Part shown: positions 1 to 9,037 of the stretch, piece by piece
How positions within the stretch are numbered: the stretch's first letter is position 1
Layout of the letters: every line of letters begins with the position of its first letter
Source: Alistipes sp.
GTDB lineage: Bacteria > Bacteroidota > Bacteroidia > Bacteroidales > Rikenellaceae
Length of the DNA stretch: 60,185 nucleotides
NCBI GenBank assembly: GCA_017629035.1
Contig: JAGBXX010000027.1
Location: 1-60,185, forward strand
Direction: 5' to 3'
Position numbers and translations under genes: made by a program
The notes under the pieces: generated by a model
What the model was told of the DNA's origin: nothing
What the model saw: the letters and a program-made list of their open reading frames with translations, nothing else
Databases searched by the model: none

Positions 1-412
1 CGCTATTCCCGATAACACTGGTTACATCACCGAGGGTCAGCTCTTCTTGCGTAACGACTCCGACACTGGTAAGGTTATCGTTGACCCATTCCGTTCGGTG
101 TCACGTTTGAAGCAGTTGGTTATCGGTAAGAAGACCCGTGAGGATCACCCACAGGTTATGAACGCCTGCGTACGTTTGTATGCCGATGCTGCTAACGCTA
201 AGACTAAGCTCGAGAACGGTTTCGACCTCTCTGACTACGATGAGCGTACATTGAAGTTTGCTCACGACTACTCAGAGAAGTTGCTCTCTATCGACGTTAA
301 CATCGAGATCGAGCAGATGCTCGACACTGCGTGGGTACTCTTTGCTAAGTACTTCTCACGCAACGAGGTTAGCATCAAGCAGGAGCTCACCGAGAAGTAT
401 TGGAAAGAATAA
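1..412 (+). CDS. atpB: V/A-type ATPase subunit B, 3' part
   Basis: The window opens inside this gene; the reading frame runs from base 2 with no start codon. The first residues read IPDNTGYITEGQLFLRND, the conserved C-terminal part of the non-catalytic B (regulatory) subunit of V/A-type ATPases, followed by the helical C-terminal domain. Subunit B alternates with A in the cytoplasmic head of the rotary pump. Subunits D, I and K follow at once on the same strand, the usual Bacteroidales order (A-B-D-I-K), so A and the stalk subunit lie upstream, outside the window. Only about 136 residues are visible. Identity is firm from the motif plus context. Confidence 0.93.
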   Translation, partial: AIPDNTGYITEGQLFLRNDSDTGKVIVDPFRSVSRLKQLVIGKKTREDHPQVMNACVRLYADAANAKTKLENGFDLSDYDERTLKFAHDYSEKLLSIDVNIEIEQMLDTAWVLFAKYFSRNEVSIKQELTEKYWKE

Positions 413-421
413 TTTAGCTTT

Positions 422-1036
422 ATGGCAATCAAATTTCAGTATAATAAGACCTCGCTCGGCGAGCTGAACAAACAGCTCAAAATCCGAAAGAATGCCTTGC
501 CTACTATCAAGAGTAAGGAGAGTGCATTGCGTTCGGAGGTTAAACGTGCGAAGGACTCTAAACTCGCTTACCTCAAGGAGTTGAACGAGCTCAAAGCTCA
601 GTACGACTACATGGTACAGCTGTGGGGAGAGTTTGATTGTGATCTTATCCGCATCGTCGATGTCGAGCTTTCGTCACAGAAGATTGCGGGCGTACGCATA
701 CCTTTATTAAAAGATATTATCTATAGCGAGAAGGCCTACGATCTATTCTCGGCTCCAGTATGGTTTGCCGAGGGTATCAGGGTGCTCAAGCGAATGTCAC
801 GTCTCGGTATCGAGTTCGAGGTGTACAACCAGCGTGAGGAGAGCTTGGACTATGCGCGACGCAAAACTACTCAGAAGGTAAACCTCTACGAGAAGGTTCA
901 GATTCCCGGTTATGAGGATGCCATACGTAAGATTAAGCGATTTATGGAGGATGAGGAGAACCTCAGTAAGTCAGCTCAGAAGATTGTAAAGACAAGACAG
1001 GCGCAAGCCGCGGCTATGGAGGGGCCTAACTCATGA
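422..1036 (+). CDS. atpD: V/A-type ATPase subunit D (central rotor stalk)
   Basis: 204 residues, the usual length for subunit D, which forms the rotating central shaft between the AB head and the membrane ring. The protein is a long antiparallel coiled coil: charged N-terminal helix (residues about 10-75) and C-terminal helix (about 140-195) around a short central part. It starts 9 bases after subunit B, and its stop overlaps the start of subunit I by four bases (ATGA at 1033-1036), a sign of translational coupling. No separate F subunit gene is seen between B and K, as is common in Bacteroidota operons of this type. Confidence 0.92.
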   Translation: MAIKFQYNKTSLGELNKQLKIRKNALPTIKSKESALRSEVKRAKDSKLAYLKELNELKAQYDYMVQLWGEFDCDLIRIVDVELSSQKIAGVRIPLLKDIIYSEKAYDLFSAPVWFAEGIRVLKRMSRLGIEFEVYNQREESLDYARRKTTQKVNLYEKVQIPGYEDAIRKIKRFMEDEENLSKSAQKIVKTRQAQAAAMEGPNS

Positions 1037-2889
1037 TTAGTAAGATGATACGCTACGACATCGTTATGCATGTCGCAGAGCAGCAGTACTTCATCGAGCA
1101 GCTCCGTGAGCTCGGTCTTGTTGATATCACAACTACTGGCTGGGAGCCTTCGGAGTCTGATCGTAAGTCACTCATGAAGATCGACGCCTATAACAAGGCT
1201 ATCGAGTCGCTCGAGTCGTTCAAGTCATCAGAGGAGTATGTTGAGGGCAGCGAGCCATTCGGCTCAGGCACCGAGGCTTTTGAGCAATACACTAAGGCTC
1301 AGGAGAAACGTGCTGAGATCCTAGCAACCATCGCTCAGCTCGAGAAGCAGGCTTCAGACATTGAGCCATGGGGTAGCTTCTCTCACGATGATATCAAGCG
1401 ATTGGCTGATAACGGTCTTAAGCTTCGTTTCTTCACTGCGCAGCCAGCTGCTTTTGCAGCACTCCAAGCAAATGCTGAGGAGGGTATCACAGTTGTAGAG
1501 ATTGGCAAGACTCAGTCTTTGGTATACTTTGCAGTTGTAACATCTGGTGATACCGCGTTAGCTGTTGATGGTCAGGAGATCCATCTTCCTGAGGCCGACT
1601 ACCAGAAGACTCTTCAACTTATCAAGCAGGCACACGCCGAGAATAGTGCACTCAACAGTGTGCTCTCACGTGCCGCTGAGTCGTTGGAGGCAATCAAGGA
1701 TAGTTGTGCTGAGCTCAAGGAGCAGTTGCAGGGTCTTCAGGTTGGTGCTACAGCACAGCGTGAGGCTGATGGTAAGTTGCTCGTAATGGAGGGCTGGGCT
1801 GAGGCTGTAACATCAGAGAAGGTTGATAAGTTCCTAAGCGAGTATCCAAACCTTATCTATATGCGTCGTGATGCAAACATCGACGACGAGGCCCCAGTGA
1901 AGCTTAAGAATAATAAGTTTGCAAGCCTTTTTGAGCTTATCGGTTCGATGTACGCACTGCCTAAGTATGGAACATTCGATCTCACTGCAATCTTTGGTCC
2001 ATTCTACATGCTCTTCTTTGCAATCTGCTTGTGCGATGCGGGCTACGGTCTGGTATTGCTCATGGTGGGTCTTGCACTCTTGAAGAAGGGTGGTAAGAGT
2101 ATGCGCCAGGCGGCATGGCTCTCAATAGTCTGCGCTTCGGCCACAGTGCTCTTTGGTGCCTACGCAAACTCATTCTTCGGCCTCTCTATCTCAGAGATGT
2201 TGGGCTACGGTCCTGGTGAGCCTACGCCATTCCTCGATTTCCAGAACGACTTCTTCTCGATATCGTTGGCAATCGGTGTATTCCAGATTCTTGTGGGTAT
2301 GGCTATTAACATTGTCATGAAGACCAAGCTCTTCGGCTTCACGTCGACATTCGGTCTTCTTGGATGGTTTATTATCCTTCTCTCAGGATCATTGGCCGTA
2401 GGTCTACCAATGTTCGATTTGGCAATTCCTGGCTTCGACGCTTCGTCGCCAATATTCTACGGATGTATGGGCGTGGGCGCAGTCTTGATGTTGCTCTTGA
2501 ACAATGTTAAGCGCAATCCTCTTATTAATCTTGGTTCGGGATTGTGGGATGCATACAACAATATCACTGGCTTGCTCAGCGACGTATTGAGCTACATTCG
2601 ATTGTTCGCTATCGGTTTGTCTGGTGGTGTGTTGGCACAGGTGTTCAACTCTCTGGCTATGGGTCTTTCGGGCCTTGATGCTGGTATCGATGGTTCGGCA
2701 TGGTATGTTGTGGCAATTCAGATTGTTGCTGCATCGATCATCCTTCTCATTGGTCACGGTATCAACCTATTTATGTCTGCAATTTCGTCATTCGTTCATC
2801 CAATGCGATTGACCTTTGTGGAGTTTTACAAGAATGCAGGTTTTGAGATGGGCCAGCGCACATTCGATCCTGTACGCAAAATGAAATAA
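1033..2889 (+). CDS. ntpI: V/A-type ATPase subunit I (membrane stator)
   Basis: 618 residues, typical for the 'a/I' stator subunit that forms the ion half-channels beside the K ring. Residues 1 to about 290 are hydrophilic and rich in coiled coil (peripheral stalk contact). The rest holds about seven to eight membrane helices, including the conserved PKYGTFDLTAIFGPFYMLFF start of the membrane part and the VLSYIRLFAIGLSGG helix carrying the essential arginine (in SYIRLFA). Its start codon overlaps the stop of subunit D. Subunit K follows after 41 bases. Confidence 0.94.
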   Translation: MISKMIRYDIVMHVAEQQYFIEQLRELGLVDITTTGWEPSESDRKSLMKIDAYNKAIESLESFKSSEEYVEGSEPFGSGTEAFEQYTKAQEKRAEILATIAQLEKQASDIEPWGSFSHDDIKRLADNGLKLRFFTAQPAAFAALQANAEEGITVVEIGKTQSLVYFAVVTSGDTALAVDGQEIHLPEADYQKTLQLIKQAHAENSALNSVLSRAAESLEAIKDSCAELKEQLQGLQVGATAQREADGKLLVMEGWAEAVTSEKVDKFLSEYPNLIYMRRDANIDDEAPVKLKNNKFASLFELIGSMYALPKYGTFDLTAIFGPFYMLFFAICLCDAGYGLVLLMVGLALLKKGGKSMRQAAWLSIVCASATVLFGAYANSFFGLSISEMLGYGPGEPTPFLDFQNDFFSISLAIGVFQILVGMAINIVMKTKLFGFTSTFGLLGWFIILLSGSLAVGLPMFDLAIPGFDASSPIFYGCMGVGAVLMLLLNNVKRNPLINLGSGLWDAYNNITGLLSDVLSYIRLFAIGLSGGVLAQVFNSLAMGLSGLDAGIDGSAWYVVAIQIVAASIILLIGHGINLFMSAISSFVHPMRLTFVEFYKNAGFEMGQRTFDPVRKMK

Positions 2890-2930
2890 TAAACAAATAA
2901 TAATTAACAATTTAAAACTTTTTAAACATT

Positions 2931-3380
2931 ATGAATTCAGCATTAATTTTGGCTTATGTAGGCGTTGTCCTCATGGTCGGTGTATCTGGTTTGGCTTCAG
3001 CCGTTGGTACTGCACGTTGCGGTATGGCAGCAGTAGGCGCATTGAAGAAGAATAGCGGTGCTTTCGGTAGCTACATGATTCTTTCAGCGCTTCCTGGTTC
3101 TCAGGGTCTTTACGGTTTCGTAGGCTACTTTATGGTTGCTTCAAAGATCGTTGCTGAGATGTCTATGCTCACAGCTGTTGGTGTATTTGGTGCAGGTTTG
3201 TTGATGGCTATCGTATGTTTGTCATCAGCTGTTATGCAGTCAAAGGTTTGTGCTAACGGTATCGCTGCTATTGGTAACGGTAACGACGTTATGGGTAAGA
3301 CTTTGATCCTCGCTGCGTTCCCTGAGCTTTACGCTATCTTGGGTGTTGCTGCTACATTCCTTATCTCAAGCGCTATCTAA
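2931..3380 (+). CDS. ntpK: V-type ATPase proteolipid subunit K, probable Na+ type
   Basis: 149 residues forming four membrane helices (two fused hairpins), the rotor ring subunit. Only the second hairpin keeps the ion-binding carboxylate (E132, in FPELYAIL); the first has PGSQGLYG instead. Residues L54, S57, Q58, Q103 and E132 match, with a constant offset of seven, the Na+ ligands reported for Enterococcus hirae NtpK (L61, T64, Q65, Q110, E139), T64 being conservatively replaced by Ser. This points to Na+ rather than H+ coupling, an inference from residue matching. Last gene of the operon, followed by a strong bidirectional terminator. Confidence 0.93.
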   Translation: MNSALILAYVGVVLMVGVSGLASAVGTARCGMAAVGALKKNSGAFGSYMILSALPGSQGLYGFVGYFMVASKIVAEMSMLTAVGVFGAGLLMAIVCLSSAVMQSKVCANGIAAIGNGNDVMGKTLILAAFPELYAILGVAATFLISSAI

Positions 3381-3422
3381 TCAATGGTATAACGAAGTTC
3401 CCGAAAGGGAGCTTCAGATACA

Positions 3423-3465
3423 AAATAAACCGATGCCCAAATAAGGTGCATCGGTTTATTTTTTG
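3423..3465. terminator. Bidirectional terminator between ntpK and ruvB
   Basis: A perfect 14-base inverted repeat (3423-3436 with 3448-3461) has A-rich and T-rich flanks, so it can end transcripts from both converging genes. Confidence 0.85.
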
Positions 3466-3484
3466 CTTTTTACGGAACAACCGC

Positions 3485-4501
3485 TTAGAATAGCTCAGGT
3501 GTGTCGCTACGAGAGTATGAGTAGCCGAGATGGCTATAAGCGAGCTCTGTTGCCTCACGACCACGGGGTGTGCGCTTGAGGTATCCCTCCTTAATGAGGA
3601 ATGGCTCGTAGACCTCCTCAATAGTTCCTGCCTCCTCGCTCACTGCCGTAGCTATGGTATTAAGACCGACAGGGCCGCCACTAAACTTATCTATGATTGT
3701 TGCCAATATCTTGTTATCCATCTGATCAAGACCTCGAGAGTCGATGTTGAGCGCAGCGAGTGCTATTCGTGTAATCTCAATATCGATATGACCCTCGCCC
3801 TCGACCATGGCAAAGTCTCGTACACGACGAAGCAGAGCATTAGCAATTCGTGGAGTGCCTCGTGAGCGCAGTGCAATCTCGAGCGCAGCATCGTCGTCGA
3901 TGGATACGTCAAGGATTGAAGCAGAGCGCTTTACAATACCTGCAAGCACTGGCGAATCGTAGTATTCAAGGTGACAAGTGATGCCAAATCGTGCACGAAG
4001 TGGAGCTGTGAGCAGACCACTGCGTGTTGTTGCGCCGACAAGCGTGAATGGAGCGAGCTCGATCTGTATCGAACGTGCTGCAGGGCCCTTATCAAGGACA
4101 ATATCAATCTTGTAATCCTCCATAGCCGAGTAGAGATACTCCTCGACAATGGGGCTTAGACGGTGGATCTCATCGATAAAGAGCACATCGCCAGGATTGA
4201 GGTTTGTGAGCAATCCTGCAAGGTCACCAGGCTTGTCAAGCACAGGGCCTGAGGTCACCTTGAGCTGCGCACCCATCTCGTTAGCAATGATATTGGCAAG
4301 GGTAGTCTTACCCAATCCTGGAGGGCCATGTAGGAGCACGTGGTCGAGCGAGTCGCCACGCATGAGTGCCGCCTTGATAAATATCTTGAGGTTTGCAACA
4401 ATCTTGTCCTGACCCGCAAAGTTCTGCAGTTGCTGCGGACGAATACGGCTCTCAAACTCCTTGTCGCTCTCGATGTTTCGTATGTTTCTATCTACACCCA
4501 T
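3485..4501 (-). CDS. ruvB: Holliday junction branch migration ATPase RuvB
   Basis: 338 residues from the chosen start ([12 protein letters not shown]). RuvB is the hexameric AAA+ motor that, with RuvA and RuvC, moves and resolves Holliday junctions. Visible signs: [11 protein letters not shown] at the N-terminus, Walker A GPPGLGKT, Walker B DEIHRL, sensor GATTRSG, and the C-terminal winged helix ending in [17 protein letters not shown]. The frame stays open 24 codons further upstream, but a TATATTTG promoter box lies inside that stretch, so the later ATG at 4501 is the likely start. Stands alone, divergent from the nuclease locus. Confidence 0.96.
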   Translation of the reverse strand: MGVDRNIRNIESDKEFESRIRPQQLQNFAGQDKIVANLKIFIKAALMRGDSLDHVLLHGPPGLGKTTLANIIANEMGAQLKVTSGPVLDKPGDLAGLLTNLNPGDVLFIDEIHRLSPIVEEYLYSAMEDYKIDIVLDKGPAARSIQIELAPFTLVGATTRSGLLTAPLRARFGITCHLEYYDSPVLAGIVKRSASILDVSIDDDAALEIALRSRGTPRIANALLRRVRDFAMVEGEGHIDIEITRIALAALNIDSRGLDQMDNKILATIIDKFSGGPVGLNTIATAVSEEAGTIEEVYEPFLIKEGYLKRTPRGREATELAYSHLGYSYSRSDTPELF

Positions 4502-4535
4502 AATCAAAATGCGAGTGATACAATAAATTATCATG

Positions 4536-4543
4536 CAAATATA
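4536..4543 (-). promoter_or_regulatory. -7 box of ruvB promoter
   Basis: Reads TATATTTG on the minus strand, the Bacteroidota -7 consensus TAnnTTTG, about 35 bases ahead of the ruvB ATG. It supports the short form of ruvB. Confidence 0.6.
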
Positions 4544-4658
4544 CAATTTTGCTTTGAATATTACAACACGCACCTCAATAATGAGTTCGTTCGAATATTA
4601 AAAATAACCACTCATCAGCAAAATTTGGGTATTTATCCAAAAAGATAGCATAAATTTT

Positions 4659-4686
4659 TTTGTTTGTAAAAATCATTGTAACTTTG
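4659..4686 (+). promoter_or_regulatory. Promoter of the nuclease locus
   Basis: TAACTTTG (4679-4686) fits the -7 consensus. Two overlapping TTTG motifs at 4659-4666 sit closer than the usual 19-21 bases, so the -33 element is uncertain. The leader to the ATG at 4776 would be about 80 bases and AT-rich. The rest of 4502-4775 holds only this and the divergent ruvB promoter. Confidence 0.5.
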
Positions 4687-4775
4687 TCCAGCTACAATAT
4701 CTCTTTAGAGATATGTAGACAATGATGAATTAACAAACTTTATTAATACATTTTTTTAACTTAAATTATTTCATT

Positions 4776-7688
4776 ATGACTAACAAACTATTCAAGTCAT
4801 TCTTTGCACTTGCTATGGTCGTGGGTAGTGTCCTCGGTTTCGTAGCTTGTCAGCCAGAGAATGAAGTGGATGTGAACCCCGAGGTTAGTGTATCTGAGAC
4901 AACACTTAACTTTAGCAATGAGGAGGGTTCGCAGACCGTAACAATCACCTCAAATGCTGATTGGAAGGTTGACGCAGGTGATGCAGCTTGGGTAACAGTA
5001 ACACCCGAGAATGGTAATGGCAACGGCACAATCACAGTTGCTGTATCAATGAACGACACTGGCGATATTCGCGAGACAGTGATCAAGGTTAGCGCTCTGC
5101 ACAAGATCTATGGTGCATGGGATACTAAGAAGATTACTATCAAGCAGTCTGCATCGAACCAGGCACCTGTAACCGAGGAGTTCCTCTATGGTGACAACTT
5201 CGACGGCAAGGAGGCTACTAAGGAGTATGGCAACAGCAACAACTCATGGCCATACATCGACCAGTTCCCAGAGTATGCAAATCCTGATGGTCCTGCATCT
5301 GAGAATGTGACATACACAGGTTCTGGTGTCTCAGTTCGTGCTAACTCTACATCTAACAGCTCTTACTCAGACTATGCTGGCTCAGGCTCAAACAACATCT
5401 TCTTTGGTGGTGGCGCATACTTCCAGGTGAACAACATCACTTTGGATCCATCGCAGCTCAACTACAAGATGACATTCGGCTCTGAGAAGTATACTCAGGA
5501 TGGTGATAGCACATTTAAGCCAGAGGAGTTCCTTGTCTACATCTCAAAGAATGGCGAGGAGTGGGCTCCAGTAGAGTACACTTACGCTGGTACTGAGCCT
5601 GGTCGTTGGAATGTTGCAACTGCAGACTTCACATTGGCTGCTGGTGTAGATACTCTCCACATCAAGTTCGAGGCTAAGGTTGCTTCAGTATACCGCCTCG
5701 ATGACCTCAAGTTCTACGTTGGTAACGGTGGCCAGACTATCGACCTCGACAACATCCAGGTAGTTGTACCAGAGCCTCCAACAACCGATGCTCTCTACTT
5801 CGAGAACTTCGATGGTAAGGGTGCTTCTAAGAATGCTGAGGGCTACTGGCCATACATCGCTGACTTCCCAGAGATGAAGAACGCCGTAGGTCCAGCTGCT
5901 GCAAACGTAAGCTACGAGGGTTACAACTCTACAGTTCGTAACAACTCTAACTCTGATGGTTCATACTCTGACTACGATGGTTCGGGTGTAAACAACATCT
6001 TCTTCGGCAAGGGCAATGCTTGGTTCATGGTTAAGGAGCTCGCACTCGAGTCTTCACAGAGCAACCTTACACTCACATTCGGTACTGAGAAGTACTCACA
6101 GACATTGGGTAGCTTGTTCACACCATCTGAGTTTATCGTTACAATTTCGGGCGACGGAGAGAAGTGGTCTAACGTAGAGTACACATTTGCTGGTACTGCT
6201 GAGGGTCGCTGGAATGTTGCTACTGCAAACTTCACATTGAAGGAGGTTCCTGCTAAGCTCTACATCAAGTTCATGGCAACTGCTGAGAGCGCATATCGTC
6301 TTGATGACGTGACATTGAATGTTGGTGAGGGTGGTCAGGTGATCGACCTCGGCGCAGGTAGTGTTGATGAGGGCGGCAACGACGATGGTAATGGTGACGA
6401 TAATGGCGACAACAACGGTCCTAACGTTCCTGGTGTTGGCGAGTACGAGTCTGACTCTATCTTCGTATGCTCAGTAGATGACTCTACAAATGCTGCATAC
6501 TCTTTGGGTGCAACTACTATCGGTGGCGAGGCTGTTACAGGCTTCAAGTTGGGTAAGTCAAAGCAGGCTGGTAAGTTCACTTCAGGTGCTGTTGGCGTAG
6601 AGGGCACTAAGTACCTTAACTTCTATGCTCAGGGCTGGAAGGGTGGCGACGTTACCCTTTACTACCGTGTTGACGGTGGTGCAACTCAGTCTATTAAGCT
6701 CGCATCACACGACGGCGCTACCGGTAACCCTCCATACACTGCTCTTGCATTTGCAGCAACTGACCACTACTCAATCCAGCTCGATGGCTTGACTGCAACA
6801 TCTAAGATTGAGTTCTCTACTGACGCTAACTTCGCACTTACAACTGCTGATTCAACAATGGCTTCAGCACGTGCTATTGTTTGCGGTATGAAGCTCACTG
6901 ACGAGGCAATCACTCCAGGTGAAGGTGGTGGCGACGAGCCTGTAAACCCAGAGCCAGAACCAGAGCCAGGTGTTGTTGTAGCTACTGTTGCTGAGTTCTT
7001 GGCAGCTGCTGAGGATTCAACAATCTATGAGCTCACTGGTACTATCACATCTGTTGCAAATACTGAGTATGGTAATTTCTATCTCAAGGATTCAACAGGC
7101 GAGGTATATATCTACGGTTTGTGCAGCCCTACAGGTGCTCAGAAGTACTGGGCAGAGTCTGGCGTTAAGGTTGGTGACACTATCACCGTACAGACTGTTC
7201 GCACATCATACAATGGCACTGCACAGGGTAAGAATGCAATCTACGTTTCGCACGTTGCTTGCGAGGTAGTTGAGCCTGAGGTTCCAGAGGGTTGCACTTC
7301 AGCAACTATCGTATTCTCTGAGTTGGGTTATGCAAATGCAGAGAGCGTAAATGGCAAGACTATCACTGTTGACGAGAATATCTCACTCGTATTTAGCCAG
7401 GGTACTGCAAACAACGAGCCTGCATACTACGATTCAGGTATGGCAATTCGTATGTATCAGAATGGTGCATTGCTCGATGTTAATGGAAACGGCAAGACTA
7501 TCAAGTCTATTGAGTTTACATTTGCTAACAACCACTACTACCTCGACGCCAATGTAGGTACTATGAGCGAGGAGGGTGTTGTTCGTACTTGGACTGGTGA
7601 GGCTTCATCAATTAGATTCACAGCTACTGGTACAGACAAGGACCACAGAGCATATGTAGCCTCTATGACTATTGTCTACGAGAACTAA
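4776..7688 (+). CDS. Large multidomain surface lipoprotein with BACON, duplicated and OB-fold domains
   Basis: 970 residues. Lipoprotein signal with lipobox FVAC (Cys25). In order: BACON domain (about 36-125); two tandem copies of a roughly 190-residue domain (about 132-335 and 340-525) sharing NFDGK, WPYI, NNIFFG, PGRWNVAT or EGRWNVAT, and YRLDD; an Asp/Asn/Gly-rich linker; a further beta domain; a Pro-Glu linker near residue 725; an OB-fold-like domain (about 735-820, GTITSVANTEYGNFYLKD); and a C-terminal beta domain. BACON and OB-like modules are known from secreted Bacteroidales nucleases and glycan-binding proteins. With two nucleases and a TonB receptor downstream, a role in capturing extracellular nucleic acid is likely but inferred. 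No catalytic motif recognised. Confidence 0.75.
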   Translation: MTNKLFKSFFALAMVVGSVLGFVACQPENEVDVNPEVSVSETTLNFSNEEGSQTVTITSNADWKVDAGDAAWVTVTPENGNGNGTITVAVSMNDTGDIRETVIKVSALHKIYGAWDTKKITIKQSASNQAPVTEEFLYGDNFDGKEATKEYGNSNNSWPYIDQFPEYANPDGPASENVTYTGSGVSVRANSTSNSSYSDYAGSGSNNIFFGGGAYFQVNNITLDPSQLNYKMTFGSEKYTQDGDSTFKPEEFLVYISKNGEEWAPVEYTYAGTEPGRWNVATADFTLAAGVDTLHIKFEAKVASVYRLDDLKFYVGNGGQTIDLDNIQVVVPEPPTTDALYFENFDGKGASKNAEGYWPYIADFPEMKNAVGPAAANVSYEGYNSTVRNNSNSDGSYSDYDGSGVNNIFFGKGNAWFMVKELALESSQSNLTLTFGTEKYSQTLGSLFTPSEFIVTISGDGEKWSNVEYTFAGTAEGRWNVATANFTLKEVPAKLYIKFMATAESAYRLDDVTLNVGEGGQVIDLGAGSVDEGGNDDGNGDDNGDNNGPNVPGVGEYESDSIFVCSVDDSTNAAYSLGATTIGGEAVTGFKLGKSKQAGKFTSGAVGVEGTKYLNFYAQGWKGGDVTLYYRVDGGATQSIKLASHDGATGNPPYTALAFAATDHYSIQLDGLTATSKIEFSTDANFALTTADSTMASARAIVCGMKLTDEAITPGEGGGDEPVNPEPEPEPGVVVATVAEFLAAAEDSTIYELTGTITSVANTEYGNFYLKDSTGEVYIYGLCSPTGAQKYWAESGVKVGDTITVQTVRTSYNGTAQGKNAIYVSHVACEVVEPEVPEGCTSATIVFSELGYANAESVNGKTITVDENISLVFSQGTANNEPAYYDSGMAIRMYQNGALLDVNGNGKTIKSIEFTFANNHYYLDANVGTMSEEGVVRTWTGEASSIRFTATGTDKDHRAYVASMTIVYEN

Positions 7689-7710
7689 AACTTTAACTCT
7701 TTCGCAATTT

Positions 7711-7735
7711 CTCGGGTGGGGTAGCTCCACCCGAG
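7711..7735 (+). terminator. GC-rich intercistronic hairpin
   Basis: CTCGGGTGG (7711-7719) pairs with CCACCCGAG (7727-7735) around an 7-base loop. No T-run follows, so it may be a processing or attenuation hairpin, not a full terminator, between the big lipoprotein gene and the nuclease gene. Confidence 0.5.
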
Positions 7736-7800
7736 AGCTGCGAGAGAAATAGACGAAATGACTTATTGGACGCAAAAGAGAAGAGATATTAGATTTCACG

Positions 7801-8994
7801 ATGAGAAGATTAGCTAAGATAGCAGTTTGTTTGTTCGCTCTGGCAGCGGTAGTCGCTTGCGAGAGCACCAGCATTGAGGTAATAGATAGCACAGCCAACC
7901 TTCGTTCCACAACAGTTAAGGGTCAGGATAAGAACTGCGCTGTGGTGCTACGAGCACAACAGGGTACTTCGTACACACTCACAATCGAGTCGGAGGATAG
8001 CTGGGCAACATTCAGTGGCAGCAAGACTGAGGTCGAGGGCACAATGGATGTAACCGACAAGGTTGTATATATCTATTTTGACCGCAACAAGACAGGTGTT
8101 GAGCGCCAGGCAAACCTCTTTGTTCACTTCTCGGATGGTATCACCGCCGAGCTTAGCTTCACGCAGCTAACCTACGATGCAACTATTGCATTCGAGCGAG
8201 AGTGGGCCGAACTACCACTATGCAAAGATGAGAACGACTACATCTTTAACACCCACTATGGAGTGTTGGGCGTGCGTACCAATGCCCGAAACTACACCTT
8301 CTGCTTCGACCCAAGTGTCCGTGCATCGTTGTGGGTAGCCTATCCTTTGCATAGCGCTCATACAACAGGTAGCGCCAATCGCAACAATAGCAGATTTGGC
8401 TACGATCCAACAGTGAGCACATCGTCGCAGGCAAACATGGGTGCTGGCTCATACTCGGGCTGGTACGACCGTGGTCACCAGATTCCTGCGGCAGACCGCA
8501 AGTGCTCGCAGCAGATGATGGACCAGACATTCTATGCAACAAACATGACTCCACAGCAGGCAAACTTCAACCAAAATAAGTGGGCTAACCTCGAGGGTAG
8601 GGTTCGTGGCATGGTATGCAGCGATACGCTTTATGTTGTTACAGGTGCATATTTCGATGGCCAGCACGACTCGTCGATTGCCACAAAAACAACGGATAAG
8701 TCTGGCAATACATGTCCAACACCTTCGCACTACTACAAGGCTCTGCTACGTACAAGCAAAGGCAACACCGGCAAGCGCATAAGTGAGATTAACGAGGCAT
8801 CGGAGCTGCGTGGCATAGCATTCTGGTTTACTCACTCAAACACTGGCGAGAATACCACCATCACCAGCCAGGACTGCATCTCGATCGAGGAGCTTGAGCG
8901 TCGCACCGGATTTACATTCTTCCCAAGTATCAACGACTCTATCGAGAGCGAGGTTAAGAGCAACATAGAGCCCTCGGTATGGGGAGTATACTAA
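7801..8994 (+). CDS. DNA/RNA non-specific endonuclease, lipoprotein
   Basis: 397 residues with lipoprotein signal (lipobox VVAC, Cys20). Residues about 25-125 resemble a BACON-type beta domain; the nuclease domain follows (about 140-385). It contains the family signature DRGHQIPAADR at 223-233 with catalytic His226, then TNMTPQQANFNQNKWANLE with the metal-ligand Asn and Glu265. This is the NucA/EndoG beta-beta-alpha-metal fold, which cuts DNA and RNA of any sequence. It probably sits on the cell surface or in the periplasm. The next gene, an EEP enzyme, starts 43 bases later. Confidence 0.9.
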   Translation: MRRLAKIAVCLFALAAVVACESTSIEVIDSTANLRSTTVKGQDKNCAVVLRAQQGTSYTLTIESEDSWATFSGSKTEVEGTMDVTDKVVYIYFDRNKTGVERQANLFVHFSDGITAELSFTQLTYDATIAFEREWAELPLCKDENDYIFNTHYGVLGVRTNARNYTFCFDPSVRASLWVAYPLHSAHTTGSANRNNSRFGYDPTVSTSSQANMGAGSYSGWYDRGHQIPAADRKCSQQMMDQTFYATNMTPQQANFNQNKWANLEGRVRGMVCSDTLYVVTGAYFDGQHDSSIATKTTDKSGNTCPTPSHYYKALLRTSKGNTGKRISEINEASELRGIAFWFTHSNTGENTTITSQDCISIEELERRTGFTFFPSINDSIESEVKSNIEPSVWGVY

Positions 8995-9037
8995 CAGCAA
9001 AACATAATAATTAAATAATAACGTCAAACTGTAAGCT

